A stretch of 64,000 nt of DNA. It comes from Micromonospora antibiotica. Its GTDB lineage: Bacteria > Actinomycetota > Actinomycetes > Mycobacteriales > Micromonosporaceae. The notes below the pieces were generated by a model. It saw nothing but the letters and a program-made list of their open reading frames with translations, had not been told where the DNA came from and did no database searches. The translations under genes and the position numbers were made by a program. The stretch covers positions 1-64,000 of the forward strand of contig NZ_JAGFWR010000001.1 of NCBI RefSeq assembly GCF_017599305.1, in the 5' to 3' direction. Positions 25,145 to 35,257 of this stretch are shown one piece after another (positions within the stretch are counted from its first letter, which is position 1; each line of letters begins with the position of its first letter).

Positions 25145-28100
25145 TCAGGGCTGCGGCAGCGCCGCGTCGATGATCGCGGCCTGCTCGACCTCGTGCTGCT
25201 TGGCGGAGCCGACCGCCGGGGCGGCGGCGGCCGGGCGGGAGATGCGGCGCAGCCGCACCCCGTCCAGGTGCTCCACCAGGTTGAGCGCCACGAACGACCA
25301 GGCACCCTGGTTGGCCGGCTCCTCCTGCACCCAGGCGACGTCCTCCGCGTGGGGGTACCGGTCGAGCACCGCCCGGAGTTCCCCGACCGGCAGCGGGTAG
25401 AGCTGCTCCAACCGGACGATGGCGGTGTCGCCGATGCCCCGGTCGGCGCGGGCCTGCACCAGGTCGTAGTAGACCTTGCCGGAGCAGAGCAGCACCCGCC
25501 TGACCCTCCCGGCGGACGGCACCCCGACACCCGGCCCGCCGTCGTCCAGCACCGGCTGGAAACCGCCGGTGGTGAAGGCCGCCACGTCCGAGACGCAGAG
25601 CCGGTGCCGCAGCAGCGACTTCGGCGAGAAGACCACCAGCGGCTTGCGCTTGGCCGACAGGGCCTGCCGGCGCAGCAGATGGAAGTAGTTGGCCGGGGTG
25701 CTGGGGATGGCGACCCGCATGTTGTCCTGCGCGCACAGTTGCAGGAAGCGCTCCGGCCGCCCGGACGAGTGGTCCGGCCCCTGTCCCTCCTGCCCGTGCG
25801 GCAGCAGCAGCACCAACGACGACCGCTGACCCCACTTCAACTCGCCGGAGGAGAGGAACTCGTCGATGATGGACTGCGCACCGTTGGCGAAGTCACCGAA
25901 CTGCGCCTCCCAGAGCACCAGCGCCTCGGGGTTCTCCACCGAGTAGCCGTACTCGAAGCCCATGGCGGCGTACTCGCTCAGCAGCGAGTCGTGCACGAAG
26001 AACCGGGCGTCGCCGGTGGCCAGGCGGGACAGCGGCAGGTACGACTCACCGGTGGCCGCGTCGACGACCGCGGCGTGCCGTGAGGTGAACGTGCCGCGTC
26101 GCGAATCCTGGCCGGCCAACCGGACGGTGACGCCCTGGCCCAGCAGCGAGCCGAAGGCGACCAGCTCACCGAAGCCCCAGTCGATACCGCCCTCGACCGC
26201 CATCCGCGCCCGCCGCTGCAACACCTGCTGGACCCGCTTGTGCGCGGTGAACCCCTCCGGCAGGTGCAGGTGCGCCTCGCCGACCGCACGGACGGCCGCC
26301 GCGTCGACGGCGGTGTCGACCTGCTGTTCGGGCGCCGCGGACCAGGACGGGCGGGTCCGCGACGGCGCGACGGCCACGTCCCGGCTGGCCTTGAAGACCC
26401 GCTCCAGCTCAGCCTGGTACTCGCGGAGCTGCTGCTGCGCGGTCTCGACGGTGATGTCGCCCCGGCCGATCAACTCCTCGGTGTAGATCTTCCGGACGCT
26501 GCGCTTGGCATCGATGATCTCGTACATCCGGGGATTGGTCATCGACGGGTCGTCGCCCTCGTTGTGCCCACGGCGGCGGTAGCAGACCAGGTCGATCACG
26601 ACGTCCTTGTTGAACGCCTGCCGGTACTCGAAGGCCAGCCGGGCGACCCTGATCACCGCCTCCGGGTCGTCGCCGTTGACGTGGAAGATCGGCGCCTGGA
26701 TCATCCGGGCCACGTCGGTGCAGTAGAGCGACGAACGGCTGTACTCCGGGGCGGTGGTGAAGCCGACCTGGTTGTTGACCACCACGTGCACGGTCCCGCC
26801 GGTGCGGTAGCCACGCAGCTGGGACAGGTTGAGCGTCTCGGCGACGACCCCCTGCCCGGCGAACGCGGCGTCACCGTGCACCAGCACCGGCAGCACCGTG
26901 TAGCCCTCCAGGCCCAGGTCGAGCCGGTCCTGCTTGGCCCGGACGATGCCCTCCAGCACCGGATCGACGGCCTCCAGGTGCGACGGGTTGGCCACCACGC
27001 TGACGGTGGTGCAGTGCTGGCCGTCGGGCGTGGTGTACCTGCCGGTCTGCCCGAGGTGGTATTTCACGTCGCCGGAGCCGTGCGCCGAGTCCGGGTCCAT
27101 CTGGCCCTCGAACTCGTTGAAGATCTTCTCGTACGGCTTGCCGACGATGTTGGCGAGCACGTTGAGCCGGCCCCGGTGGGCCATGCCGATGACCAGCTCG
27201 TGGAAGCCGCCCTCGGCACAGGCCTGGAGCACCTCGTCGAGCAGCGGGATCAGCGACTCGCCACCCTCCAGCGAGAAGCGACGCTGACCGACGTACTTGG
27301 TCTGCAGGAAGGTCTCGAACGCCTCGGCGGCGTTGAGCCGGTTGAGCAGGTGCTGCTGTTCGTCCGGGTCCGGCTTGGTGTACCTGATCTCGATGCGCTC
27401 CTGGATCCAGCGACGCTCCTCCGGCTCCTGGATGTGCATGTACTCGACGCCGACCCGGCGGCAGTAGGTGTCCCGCAGGACGCCGAGCACGTCACGCAGC
27501 CGCATCTTCTGCCGGCCGGCGAAGCCACCGACCGGGAAGGTCCGGTCGAGGTCCCACAGGGTCAGACCGTGTTGCAGGACGTCCAGGTCGGGGTGCCGGC
27601 GGATCGTGAACTCGAGCGGATCGGTGTCGGCCATCAGGTGCCCGCGCACCCGGTAGGCGTGGATCAGCTCGATCACCCGGGCGGCCTTGTCGATCTGCCC
27701 CTCGGAGGTCCGGGCCACGTCCCGCATCCAGCGCACCGGCTCGTACGGGATGCGCAGCGAGGTGAAGATGTCGTCGTAGAGGCCGTGCTCACCGAGCAGC
27801 AGCTCGTGGACCGTCTTGAGGAACTCGCCGGACTGCGCGCCCTGGATCACCCGGTGGTCGTACGTGCTGGTCAACGTGGTGACCTTGCTGATGCCATGGT
27901 CGGCAAGCGTCTCGTCGGACATGCCCGAGTACGGCGCCGGGTACTCCATCGCGCCGACGCCGATGATCGCGCTCTGGCCGGGCATCAGCCGGGGCACCGA
28001 GTGCACGGTGCCGATGCCACCCGGGTTGGTCAGCGAGATCGTCGTGCCCGAGTGGTCCTCCATGGTCAGCTCGCCGCGCCGGGCCCGCCGGACCACGTCC

Positions 28101-29026
28101 TCGTACGCCTGCCAGAACTGCCGGAAGTCCATGCTTTCGCACTTCCTGATCGACGGTACGACCAGGGTGCGGGTGCCGTCCGGCCGGGCCAGGTCGATGG
28201 CGATACCGAGATTGACGTGCTCCGGCTGCACCAGCGCGGGCTTGCCGTCCACCTCGGCGTAGGAGTTGTTCATCTCCGGATGCGCGACGACCGCGCGCAC
28301 CAGCGCCCAACCGATCAGGTGGGTGAAGCTGACCTTGCCACCCCGGCCCCGGGCGAGGTGATTGTTGATCACGATGCGGTTGTCCACCAGCAGTTTGGCC
28401 GGCACGGCGCGGACACTGGTGGCGGTCGGCACGTGCAGCGAGCTGCTCATGTTCTGCACGATGCGGGCCGCGACCCCGCGCAGCGGGAGCGTGCTCGCGG
28501 CGGTGGCCGGGTCACCCGCCGCGCCACCGCCGGACGTCTTCCCACCGGTCGCCCGGGTTCCGCCGGACCGCCCACCGGGCGACCCGGCCCGCTCGCCGGA
28601 CGCGGGAGCCCGCCCGGCCCGGGCGGTCGGTGGGGTCGGTGCGCCCGCCCCGGTCGCCGCCCCGGCGTGGGCGTCCACGGGCCCCACCACATCCGGCGCA
28701 GCCGCGCCCTCTCGCGCGGGCGAGTCCCGAGGCAGGGCGGTCGAGCCCGGCGGCGGGGTGGGCGTGGCCGGCGGCGGGGCGGTCGAGCCCGGCGGCGGGG
28801 TGGGCGTGGCCGGCGGCGGGGTGGGCGTGGCCGGCGGCGGGGCGGTCGAGGCCGGCGGCGGGGCGGGGGTGGCCGGCGGCGGTCGGTAGTCGGCGAAGAA
28901 GTCGTGCCAGGCATGGTCGACGCTCGTCGGATCGGCCAGATAGCGCTGGTGCATCTCGTCGACGATCCACTCGTTGGGACCGAAATCCGCGAGCGGATTG
29001 TCCTGCGAGGTCTGCTGGGTCGACAC
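25145..29026 (-). CDS. kgd: Multifunctional 2-oxoglutarate dehydrogenase/decarboxylase (Kgd)
   Basis: A protein of about 1293 residues combining an E2-type succinyltransferase domain and a thiamine-dependent E1o in one chain, the actinobacterial TCA-cycle enzyme. The N-terminus ([31 protein letters not shown]) is the conserved E1o segment. A Pro/Ala repeat linker (about 50-150) replaces the lipoyl domain. The E2 domain carries [14 protein letters not shown] (near 389). The E1 part has [11 protein letters not shown], the thiamine region [17 protein letters not shown] and the C-terminal transketolase domain. The GTG at 29026 ([11 protein letters not shown]) was chosen; a GTG 21 bp upstream is possible. 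Regulation by the FHA protein GarA/OdhI is known in relatives; no such gene is seen here. Confidence 0.95.
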   Translation of the reverse strand: MSTQQTSQDNPLADFGPNEWIVDEMHQRYLADPTSVDHAWHDFFADYRPPPATPAPPPASTAPPPATPTPPPATPTPPPGSTAPPPATPTPPPGSTALPRDSPAREGAAAPDVVGPVDAHAGAATGAGAPTPPTARAGRAPASGERAGSPGGRSGGTRATGGKTSGGGAAGDPATAASTLPLRGVAARIVQNMSSSLHVPTATSVRAVPAKLLVDNRIVINNHLARGRGGKVSFTHLIGWALVRAVVAHPEMNNSYAEVDGKPALVQPEHVNLGIAIDLARPDGTRTLVVPSIRKCESMDFRQFWQAYEDVVRRARRGELTMEDHSGTTISLTNPGGIGTVHSVPRLMPGQSAIIGVGAMEYPAPYSGMSDETLADHGISKVTTLTSTYDHRVIQGAQSGEFLKTVHELLLGEHGLYDDIFTSLRIPYEPVRWMRDVARTSEGQIDKAARVIELIHAYRVRGHLMADTDPLEFTIRRHPDLDVLQHGLTLWDLDRTFPVGGFAGRQKMRLRDVLGVLRDTYCRRVGVEYMHIQEPEERRWIQERIEIRYTKPDPDEQQHLLNRLNAAEAFETFLQTKYVGQRRFSLEGGESLIPLLDEVLQACAEGGFHELVIGMAHRGRLNVLANIVGKPYEKIFNEFEGQMDPDSAHGSGDVKYHLGQTGRYTTPDGQHCTTVSVVANPSHLEAVDPVLEGIVRAKQDRLDLGLEGYTVLPVLVHGDAAFAGQGVVAETLNLSQLRGYRTGGTVHVVVNNQVGFTTAPEYSRSSLYCTDVARMIQAPIFHVNGDDPEAVIRVARLAFEYRQAFNKDVVIDLVCYRRRGHNEGDDPSMTNPRMYEIIDAKRSVRKIYTEELIGRGDITVETAQQQLREYQAELERVFKASRDVAVAPSRTRPSWSAAPEQQVDTAVDAAAVRAVGEAHLHLPEGFTAHKRVQQVLQRRARMAVEGGIDWGFGELVAFGSLLGQGVTVRLAGQDSRRGTFTSRHAAVVDAATGESYLPLSRLATGDARFFVHDSLLSEYAAMGFEYGYSVENPEALVLWEAQFGDFANGAQSIIDEFLSSGELKWGQRSSLVLLLPHGQEGQGPDHSSGRPERFLQLCAQDNMRVAIPSTPANYFHLLRRQALSAKRKPLVVFSPKSLLRHRLCVSDVAAFTTGGFQPVLDDGGPGVGVPSAGRVRRVLLCSGKVYYDLVQARADRGIGDTAIVRLEQLYPLPVGELRAVLDRYPHAEDVAWVQEEPANQGAWSFVALNLVEHLDGVRLRRISRPAAAAPAVGSAKQHEVEQAAIIDAALPQP
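28720..28880. repeat. Repeats encoding the Kgd Pro-rich linker
   Basis: GGCGGCGGGG-GGGCGTGGCC-type units repeated about eight times encode [13 protein letters not shown] in Kgd. Confidence 0.7.
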
Positions 29027-29210
29027 AGCCGGGTTCGCCTCTTTCACCTCGGATTGACGGCACGCGGCGATCTCATCACGGTGGACGGAAACCACGTCCG
29101 ATTCAGGCTACGCCGACACGTCCCAGCATTGTGGACACGGCCCACCGGCGGATCCCGCTCCACCGGAGGTCCGGTCCCGCTCCGCCGGGGGTCAGGTGCG
29201 GGCCCGGGCC

Positions 29211-29247
29211 GGTGCGGTCGCCGACCGGGATGGTCGGCGACCGCACC
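29211..29247 (-). terminator. Terminator after PQQ-type sugar dehydrogenase gene
   Basis: Perfect 16-bp stem GGTGCGGTCGCCGACC / GGTCGGCGACCGCACC with a 5-nt loop, in the gap between this gene and the start of kgd. Confidence 0.7.
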
Positions 29248-29303
29248 GCAGGTGGTGGTCCGGTGGTACGCCGTCGCGGCGACCGGACGCGCAGCGGACC
29301 CGG

Positions 29304-31007
29304 CTACCTGCCCAGGGTCACCTTGAGGATCCGCTCGTTGCTGTTGTTGGGGATGCTGTCCTTGTCGCCGCCGGTACTCGTGGTCAACCACAGGTTCCCG
29401 TCGAGGGTCGGCTCGACGGTCCGCAGCCGGCTGTACGTGCCGACGAAGTACTGCTGCACGTCGGTGAGGGTGTTCCCACTGATCACCGCCCGGTACATCC
29501 GGTTGCCCCGCAGGCAGCCGAGATACAGCACGTCCCGGACGATGGCCAGGCCGCTGCACGACGCCTCCGCCACCGGGTAGGTGCGTACCGGGGCGATGAA
29601 GTTCGGGTTGGTGCAGCTGCCCGTGGTTCCCTCGCAGGCCGGCCACCCGTAGTTGCCGCCCCGGACGATGATGTTGGTCTCGTCCATGACGTTGTTGCCG
29701 AACTCCTGCTCGAAGAGCCGGCCCCGGGAGTCGAACGCCAGCCCCTGCGGGTTGCGGTGCCCGTAGCTCCACACCGCGTTGCCGAACGGGTTGTCCGACG
29801 GCACGGTGCCGTCGGGGCGTACCCGCAGCACCTTGCCGCCCAGGTCGTTGACGTCCTGGGCGCGGTCCGGGCTCTGCCCGTCGCCGGTGGCGGCGTAGAG
29901 CATCCCGTCGGGGCCGAAGCGCAGCCGCCCGCCGTTGTGGTACTTGTTGCGCGGGATGCCGGTGACCAGCACCTGCACCGTGCCGGTCTGCAACGTGCCG
30001 TCGTAGCGGATGCGGACGATCCGGTTGTCGGTCGTGGTGGTGTGGTAGATGTACAGCCACCGGTCGGTGGTGAAACTCGACGACACGGCCAGGCCGAGCA
30101 CCCCGCCCTCGCCGTTGGTGCCGGCCACGTTGGGCACCGTGCCGATGCTGCGCTTGTTGCTGCCGTCCGGGTTCATCGCGACGACGTCGAACAGGTCACG
30201 CCGGCCGTAGAGCACCGTGCCGTCGGGCAGTTGCACCAGCCCCCACGGCAGGTCCCGCTCGGTGGTGACCACCGTGGTGCCGCAGACCGCACTGGTGCAG
30301 GCCGACCCGGTACGCACGGTCACCGCGCTGCTCGCCGTGGAGGTGTTGCCCTGCGCGTCCCGGGCGACGACCGTGTACTGGTACTCGGTGGCGGCGGCCA
30401 GCCCGGTGTCGGTGAACGAGGTCGCCGGCGGGTTGGCGGCCGTGCCGGTGACCGAGCCGACCGTCACCCCGCCGCGCAGGATGTCGTACCGGGTGACCGC
30501 CACGTTGTCGGTGGACGCCGTCCAGGTCAGGGTCACGTCGGTGCCGTTGGCGGTGCCGGCGAGGTTTGTCGGGGTGGTGGGCCGCTGGGTGTCCGACTGG
30601 CAGAACGGCGGTGTCACGGAGAGCGTGGCACTGGCCTGCGACACGTTGCCGGCGGCGTCCCGGGCGTTGACGTACCACCCCCAGGTGACGCCCTGCGCGA
30701 CGGTGAGGGTGGCGGTGAGCGTGTTGCCGGCGACCGAGGTGACCAGTTGGCCGTCGTGGTAGATGTCGTAGTACGCGACGCCGACGTCGTCCCGGGACGC
30801 GGACCAGGTGAGCGTGACGGACTGACAGGTCAGCCTGCTGCTGCGCAGGTAGCCCGGCGCGGTGGGCGGCCGGGTGTCGGCGGCGGCCCGGGCGAGGGTC
30901 GTCCCGCCCGGCGCGGTCGGCGGGCCGGCGGAGACGGGTGCGCCGGCCAGGATGGTGCAGGCGCTGGTCAACAGGGCCAGGGTGGCATGCCGAGGACTGA
31001 TTCGCAC
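29304..31007 (-). CDS. Secreted sorbosone/glucose dehydrogenase-like protein with two FN3 domains
   Basis: A 567-residue protein with a signal peptide (1 to about 28). Two fibronectin type III domains follow (about 47-130 and 140-232), each with the VTLTWSAS/VTLTWTAS signature. The C-terminal six-bladed propeller (about 245-567) belongs to the GSDH/PQQ-dependent sugar dehydrogenase family (GGVLGLAVSSSF, YHNGGRLRFGPDGMLYAATGDG, WSYGHRNPQGLAFD, NYGWPACEG). It probably oxidises aldoses or wall-derived sugars outside the cell. GTG start with AAAGG 10 nt upstream. It follows the SMP-30-like gene by 33 bp, forming an operon. Confidence 0.85.
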   Translation of the reverse strand: MRISPRHATLALLTSACTILAGAPVSAGPPTAPGGTTLARAAADTRPPTAPGYLRSSRLTCQSVTLTWSASRDDVGVAYYDIYHDGQLVTSVAGNTLTATLTVAQGVTWGWYVNARDAAGNVSQASATLSVTPPFCQSDTQRPTTPTNLAGTANGTDVTLTWTASTDNVAVTRYDILRGGVTVGSVTGTAANPPATSFTDTGLAAATEYQYTVVARDAQGNTSTASSAVTVRTGSACTSAVCGTTVVTTERDLPWGLVQLPDGTVLYGRRDLFDVVAMNPDGSNKRSIGTVPNVAGTNGEGGVLGLAVSSSFTTDRWLYIYHTTTTDNRIVRIRYDGTLQTGTVQVLVTGIPRNKYHNGGRLRFGPDGMLYAATGDGQSPDRAQDVNDLGGKVLRVRPDGTVPSDNPFGNAVWSYGHRNPQGLAFDSRGRLFEQEFGNNVMDETNIIVRGGNYGWPACEGTTGSCTNPNFIAPVRTYPVAEASCSGLAIVRDVLYLGCLRGNRMYRAVISGNTLTDVQQYFVGTYSRLRTVEPTLDGNLWLTTSTGGDKDSIPNNSNERILKVTLGR

Positions 31008-31040
31008 GCGATACGTACCTTTCTCAGAGCCTGGTCGTGG

Positions 31041-32087
31041 TCAGTACGGGTAGCCGGGCACGTTGAGCCGCACGCTGTACAAACCGGAGTCGTTGGTACG
31101 GCCCGAGGTGACGAAGAGGGTGCGCCGGTCGGACCCGCCGAACGCCACGTTGGTGGTGCCGCTGGGGCCGGACCGGATCGTGCCGAGCTGGCTGCCCGTG
31201 GGCGAGTAGACGTGCACCAGCCCGTCGCCGCCGGACGTCCAGTAGACGTTGCCGGCGCAGTCGATCGTGCCGCCGTCCGGACCCCCGACGTAGTTGACGA
31301 ACACGCTGCGGGGGCCGGTGCTGCCGTCGGGCTGGACGGCGTACTTGTAGATCTTGTTCTCGCCGTAGGCGCCGACGTAGAGGGTGCCGCCGTCCGGGGA
31401 GAGCGCGATGCCGTTGGGCTGGCGCAGCGCGTCGTCGACCAGCGACACCTGGCCGTTCGAGACACGGAAGACGCTGGTCCGCCCGCCCATCTGGTCGGGG
31501 CGGTTGCCGCGCTGGAAGTTGGGGTCGGTGAAGTAGACGACGCCGTCGGAGCGGACCGCCACGTCGTTCGGCGAGTTGAACGCCCGGCCCTGGTAGTTGC
31601 CGGCGACGACCCCCCGGGCCAGGTTGTCGAGCCGGTACGTCGAGACGCTGCGCTGGTCGTGCGTGGCGGCCACGAGCTGCTGCCCGTCGGGGGTGAGCGC
31701 GAGCCCGTTGCTGCCGGCGTTGCCGAGGAAGGTGTCGAAGGTGGCCGGCGGGGTGAACCGCCTGATCGTCGACGGCTGGACCCACTCCGACCCGGTCGCC
31801 GCAGCCATGTCGGAGAAGAGCAGGTAGCCCCGGTCGGCGATCCAGACGGGGCCCTCCAGGAAGGCGAAGCCGCCACGGATCTTCGTGGCCGTGACCGAGG
31901 TCGACGGCAGCGGCGGGCCGTATCCGGTGCCGGTCGGGCAGACACCGGGCGGTGCGCCGGGCGGGCCGGCGAGGGCGGCGGGCTGACCGGCCAGCGGTGC
32001 GGGCGCGGTGTCGGGGCCCGCCGGGACGGCGGCGGGCAGGGCGAGCAGGAGGCTGGCCAGCACGGTGGCGGCCGGTTGCAGGACCAT
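31041..32087 (-). CDS. Secreted SMP-30/gluconolactonase-like beta-propeller protein
   Basis: A 348-residue protein with a signal peptide (1 to about 24) and a six-bladed propeller of the SMP-30/gluconolactonase/LRE family (FLEGPVWIADRGYLLFSDM, NSPNDVAVRSDGVVYFTDP, RQPNGIALSPDGGTLYVG). Members are metal-dependent lactonases with Glu and Asn/Asp ligands in EGPVW and SPNDV. Together with the downstream sugar dehydrogenase it could form an extracellular sugar-to-aldonolactone-to-aldonate path. GGAG lies 6 nt before the ATG. Confidence 0.82.
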   Translation of the reverse strand: MVLQPAATVLASLLLALPAAVPAGPDTAPAPLAGQPAALAGPPGAPPGVCPTGTGYGPPLPSTSVTATKIRGGFAFLEGPVWIADRGYLLFSDMAAATGSEWVQPSTIRRFTPPATFDTFLGNAGSNGLALTPDGQQLVAATHDQRSVSTYRLDNLARGVVAGNYQGRAFNSPNDVAVRSDGVVYFTDPNFQRGNRPDQMGGRTSVFRVSNGQVSLVDDALRQPNGIALSPDGGTLYVGAYGENKIYKYAVQPDGSTGPRSVFVNYVGGPDGGTIDCAGNVYWTSGGDGLVHVYSPTGSQLGTIRSGPSGTTNVAFGGSDRRTLFVTSGRTNDSGLYSVRLNVPGYPY

Positions 32088-32647
32088 CGGGAACTCCGAT
32101 CGGCGAACGGAGCGGCCGTCGTTGGCGGTCGCGGGGTGGCACCGGCATTGATACACCGGCATCGATGTGTCACGGGCAGCATAAATTAGGAACCACCCCA
32201 CCGCATGGGTGGCGATCCACCGATCCCGGCAATGATCCGGATTTCTTACTAAGATGCTGGTCAATGTCGATGGACTGCGGGGAACTCCCGGACACCGACC
32301 ACCGGGCCGGTCCACATGGTGATCGGGTCTGGTCGATGGACTTCCCCGCGTCCGTCTGGCCGCTGCGACGCGGCCCGTCGCCGCACGGCGGAGACGTTCC
32401 GTCGTCGACCATCGTGGACCGGTCGACTGTGGACGCCGATCGGGTCGCGCAGACGCACCGACAGTCCTGATTCGCACTCTCCTGCCGCGTTACCGACAGA
32501 GGCGGAATCGACGATGGGAGCGCGCTCATCTACCCTCAGGGCAGATCCGACCCACGTCGTGGGCCGGCACCGGTTCGGCAGCCATGGGTGTCGTGGTCTC
32601 CCCGCCAGTATTCACCGACCATGGCCCTGTTCGGAGGGATCGAAGCG
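32088..32647. other. Divergent regulatory gap between SMP-30-like and methyltransferase genes
   Basis: About 560 bp without a clear gene. The segment 32150-32270 is AT-rich for this genome (GCATAAATTAGG, TTTCTTACTAAGATG) and likely holds the promoter of the sugar-oxidation operon. TGATACA (32149) and TGTGTCA (32165) form a loose inverted pair. The remainder is ordinary GC-rich sequence. Confidence 0.45.
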
Positions 32648-33472
32648 TTGACGAGCGACAAGGTGGCGCCGCCGGGCGTCGACACCACCCGGCCCAGCAT
32701 CGCCCGGGTGTACGACTACTACCTCGGCGGCAAGGACAACTTCGCGGTCGACCGGGAGGCCGCCCAGATGGCGATGCAGGTCACCCCGGACGGTCCGGAG
32801 GCCGGGCGGGCCTGCCGGGCCTTCCTGCGCCGGTCGGTCCGCTACCTGGCCGCCGAAGCCGGCATCCGCCAGTTCCTCGACCTCGGCTCCGGCCTGCCCA
32901 CCCGAGGCAACGTGCACGAGATCGCCCACCAGGTCGACCCGGACGCCCGGGTGGTCTACGTGGACAACGACCCGATGGCCCTCGCCCACGGCCGGGCCCT
33001 GCTCGCCGACGCCCGGACCACCACCGTGGTCGGTGCCGACGTCCGGCAGCCGGACGAGCTGCTGGCGGAGATGCGCGACCGCAAGCTGATCGACTTCGAC
33101 CAGCCGGTCGGGCTGCTGCTCCTGGCGATCCTGCACCACCTGCACGACGACGACGATCCCGCCGGGGTGGCCCGCCGGCTGATCGACGCCCTGCCCACCG
33201 GCAGCTACCTGGCCATCTCGCACTTCTACGACCCGGGTGAGACCCAGCCCGAGGTCTCCGCGAAGGCGCGGGCGGTGGAGAAGGTCTTCAACGAGACGCT
33301 GGGCACCGGCCGGTGGCGTACCCGCGACGAGATCCTCGGCTTCTTCGGCGACCTGGAGCTGATCCCGCCCGGGCTGGTCCCGCTGGCCGAGTGGCACCCG
33401 GACGGCGAAGAGGACACCAGGCAGACCGCGACCTACCACACCATCGTCGGTGGGGTGGCCCGCAAGGTCTGA
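32648..33472 (+). CDS. SAM-dependent methyltransferase (Methyltransf_19 / DUF574 family)
   Basis: A protein of about 274 residues of the actinobacterial Methyltransf_19 family, marked by RPSIARVYDYYLGGKDNFAVDREAAQ near the start and the SAM-binding FLDLGSGLPTRGNVHEIAH...VVYVDNDPMALAHGRALL. These families are numerous in streptomycetes and Micromonospora, mostly without known substrates. A TTG start at 32648 is favoured because GGAGGG sits 9 nt upstream; an in-frame ATG at 32621 would add nine residues. Confidence 0.88.
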   Translation: MTSDKVAPPGVDTTRPSIARVYDYYLGGKDNFAVDREAAQMAMQVTPDGPEAGRACRAFLRRSVRYLAAEAGIRQFLDLGSGLPTRGNVHEIAHQVDPDARVVYVDNDPMALAHGRALLADARTTTVVGADVRQPDELLAEMRDRKLIDFDQPVGLLLLAILHHLHDDDDPAGVARRLIDALPTGSYLAISHFYDPGETQPEVSAKARAVEKVFNETLGTGRWRTRDEILGFFGDLELIPPGLVPLAEWHPDGEEDTRQTATYHTIVGGVARKV

Positions 33473-33495
33473 ACGTCGGGCACTGCCGTCGGTGA

Positions 33496-33529
33496 CCTGC
33501 CGCCGGCCCCACCCGTGGCCGGCGGCAGG
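33496..33529. terminator. Bidirectional terminator
   Basis: Perfect 13-bp stem CCTGCCGCCGGCC / GGCCGGCGGCAGG between the convergent methyltransferase and trpS genes. Confidence 0.7.
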
Positions 33530-33561
33530 CTCCCCGAGCACGCCACCGGCCACGGCCGGCG

Positions 33562-34677
33562 TCAGTAGCAGGTGTTCATCGCCGCCCGCACCTCGGCGAG
33601 GGTGGCGTCGGCGACCGCGCGCGCCCGCTCGTTGCCCTCACCCAGGATGGCCCGCAGGTGGGCACGGTCCTGCCCGTACTCGGCCCGACGGGCCCGGATC
33701 GGGGCCAGGTACTCGTTGACCGACTCGGTGACGACCTTCTTGAGCGCCGCCGCCCCCGCCGACCCGATGTCGGCGGCCACCTGCTCCGGGGTACGCCCCT
33801 GGCACAGGCCCGCCAGCAGCAGCAGCGACGACACCTCCGGTCGGGTGGCCGGGTCGTAGCTGATGTGCCGCTCCGAGTCGGTCTTGGCCCCCTTGACCAG
33901 GCGGGCGGTCTCGTCGGCGGTGGCGGCCAGGGTGATGGCGTTGTTCCGGCTCTTGCTCATCTTGGTGCCGTCCGTGCCGAGCAGCAGCGGAGCACTCGAC
34001 AACAGCGCGTCGGGCTGGGGGAACACCGCCTTGCCGCAGCCGTACCGGTCGTTGAAACGACGGGCGATCGTCCGGGTGAGTTCGAGGTGCGGGAGCTGGT
34101 CCTGGCCGACCGGCACCAGATTCGCCTTGCAGAACAGGATGTCGGCAGCCTGGTGGACGGGATAGGTGAACATCAGGCCGCTGACGGCGGACTGCCGCGA
34201 ATGCGAGATCTCGTCCTTGACGGTGGGATTGCGGTTGAGTTCCGACACCGAGACGAGGCTGAGAAACGGCAGCATCAACTGGTTGAGCGCCGGCACCGCC
34301 CCGTGCGTGAAGATCGTGCTGCGGGCCGGGTCCACTCCGATGGCCAGGTAGTCCAGGACCAGTTCCTCGACGTGCTGGAGCAGATTGTCCGCCACGTCGC
34401 GGTCGGTGAGGACCTGGTAGTCCGCGATGACCACGAACAGCTCCACCCCGAGTTCCTGGAGCCGGACCCGGTTGTGCAGCGTGCCGAAGAAGTGACCGAG
34501 GTGCAGGCGGCCGGTGGGACGGTCACCGGTGAGCACCCGGAACTGCCCCGGATCCTTACGGATCAGCTCCTCCAGCACGGCGCTGCGGGCCTGCGCGGCG
34601 GATGTCCCGAGCACGTCGGTCGGCCGGGCTGAGGCAGCGGCACCGGCATCTTCGGTCTGGGGTACGGCGGAATTCAC
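33562..34677 (-). CDS. trpS: Tryptophan--tRNA ligase, auxiliary (GDRPTG) type
   Basis: A 371-residue class I synthetase that charges tRNA-Trp. The HIGH motif is HLGH within TGDRPTGRLHLGHFFG and the KMSKS motif is TKMSKSRNN. An N-terminal extension of about 45 residues precedes the catalytic domain. GDRPTG, instead of the housekeeping SGIQPTG, resembles the auxiliary TrpRS of Streptomyces (SCO3334 type) linked to indolmycin resistance, though resistance is inferred only from this similarity. The start is GTG 34677 with AGGAG 5 nt upstream, overlapping the stop of a short upstream ORF. Confidence 0.9.
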   Translation of the reverse strand: MNSAVPQTEDAGAAASARPTDVLGTSAAQARSAVLEELIRKDPGQFRVLTGDRPTGRLHLGHFFGTLHNRVRLQELGVELFVVIADYQVLTDRDVADNLLQHVEELVLDYLAIGVDPARSTIFTHGAVPALNQLMLPFLSLVSVSELNRNPTVKDEISHSRQSAVSGLMFTYPVHQAADILFCKANLVPVGQDQLPHLELTRTIARRFNDRYGCGKAVFPQPDALLSSAPLLLGTDGTKMSKSRNNAITLAATADETARLVKGAKTDSERHISYDPATRPEVSSLLLLAGLCQGRTPEQVAADIGSAGAAALKKVVTESVNEYLAPIRARRAEYGQDRAHLRAILGEGNERARAVADATLAEVRAAMNTCY

Positions 34678-34709
34678 ACCATCTCCTGAAGGGTCGGTCT
34701 CGACGCCAT
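34674..34709 (-). CDS. 11-codon ORF overlapping trpS start
   Basis: ATGGCGTCG... encodes MASRPTLQEMV, and its TGA overlaps the trpS GTG by 4 bp. The trpS Shine-Dalgarno lies inside it. It lacks Trp codons, so it is not a classic Trp-codon attenuator peptide. No clear Shine-Dalgarno of its own is visible, so it may be incidental. Confidence 0.3.
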   Translation of the reverse strand: MASRPTLQEMV

Positions 34710-34861
34710 GATGACACGGACCCCACTTCGGACACCGGCGACGCGATCCCGACCCCGCACCGAATCGGCGGGGACCGGATGACCGTCCGCGGCGGTGCGG
34801 AGGTTTCCGGTGGTACGCCGGGCGGGCATGTACTCCGCCACCCTCGGGAGGGAGTGACTCG

Positions 34862-35206
34862 ATGCTGGTGACCGGTTATCTCGGTGCGGTGCTCATCGGT
34901 GCCCTCGTCGGCCTGCTCGGTCGGCTGGTGCTGCCCGGCCGGCAACGGATCGGTGTCTTCGCCACCTTCGTCATCGGTGTCGGTGCGGCCGTGCTCGGCA
35001 CCGTGGTCGCCCGGGCGTTGGGCATCGCCGACGATGCTCCGGTGCAGGTCTGGGTGCTGCGCTGGGACTGGATCGTGCTCGCGCTCCAGGTCGGCTTCGG
35101 GGTGGTCGGTGTCGCCGTGGCGAACATGCTCACCTACACGCGGCTCGCCGGTGGCGACGACGACCGCCGGCGACCGACCCGGACCAGGACCCGCACCCGG
35201 AGCTGA
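34862..35206 (+). CDS. GlsB/YeaQ/YmgE-like small membrane protein
   Basis: A 114-residue protein with three hydrophobic segments (residues about 4-25, 32-52 and 70-92) and the GlsB/YeaQ arrangement GYLGAVLIGALVGLLGRLVLPGRQ...ATFVIGVGAAVLGTVVA. The family is linked to general stress response; mechanism unknown. It has a charged, Arg/Thr-rich tail. GGGAGGGAG precedes the ATG. Confidence 0.82.
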   Translation: MLVTGYLGAVLIGALVGLLGRLVLPGRQRIGVFATFVIGVGAAVLGTVVARALGIADDAPVQVWVLRWDWIVLALQVGFGVVGVAVANMLTYTRLAGGDDDRRRPTRTRTRTRS

Positions 35207-35219
35207 CCGGGTGCGGGTC
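35188..35219 (+). terminator. Terminator overlapping the GlsB-like stop codon
   Basis: Perfect 13-bp stem GACCCGCACCCGG / CCGGGTGCGGGTC with a 6-nt loop containing the TGA region. Confidence 0.65.
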
Positions 35220-35257
35220 GGGCGGGGCCACGGCCGGGCGGTACGGAACCGGTGCGG

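Noticed and set aside
34678..34860. Trp-codon attenuator leader before trpS
   Set aside because: No short ORF with consecutive Trp codons is present on the minus strand. The 11-codon ORF found there lacks Trp.
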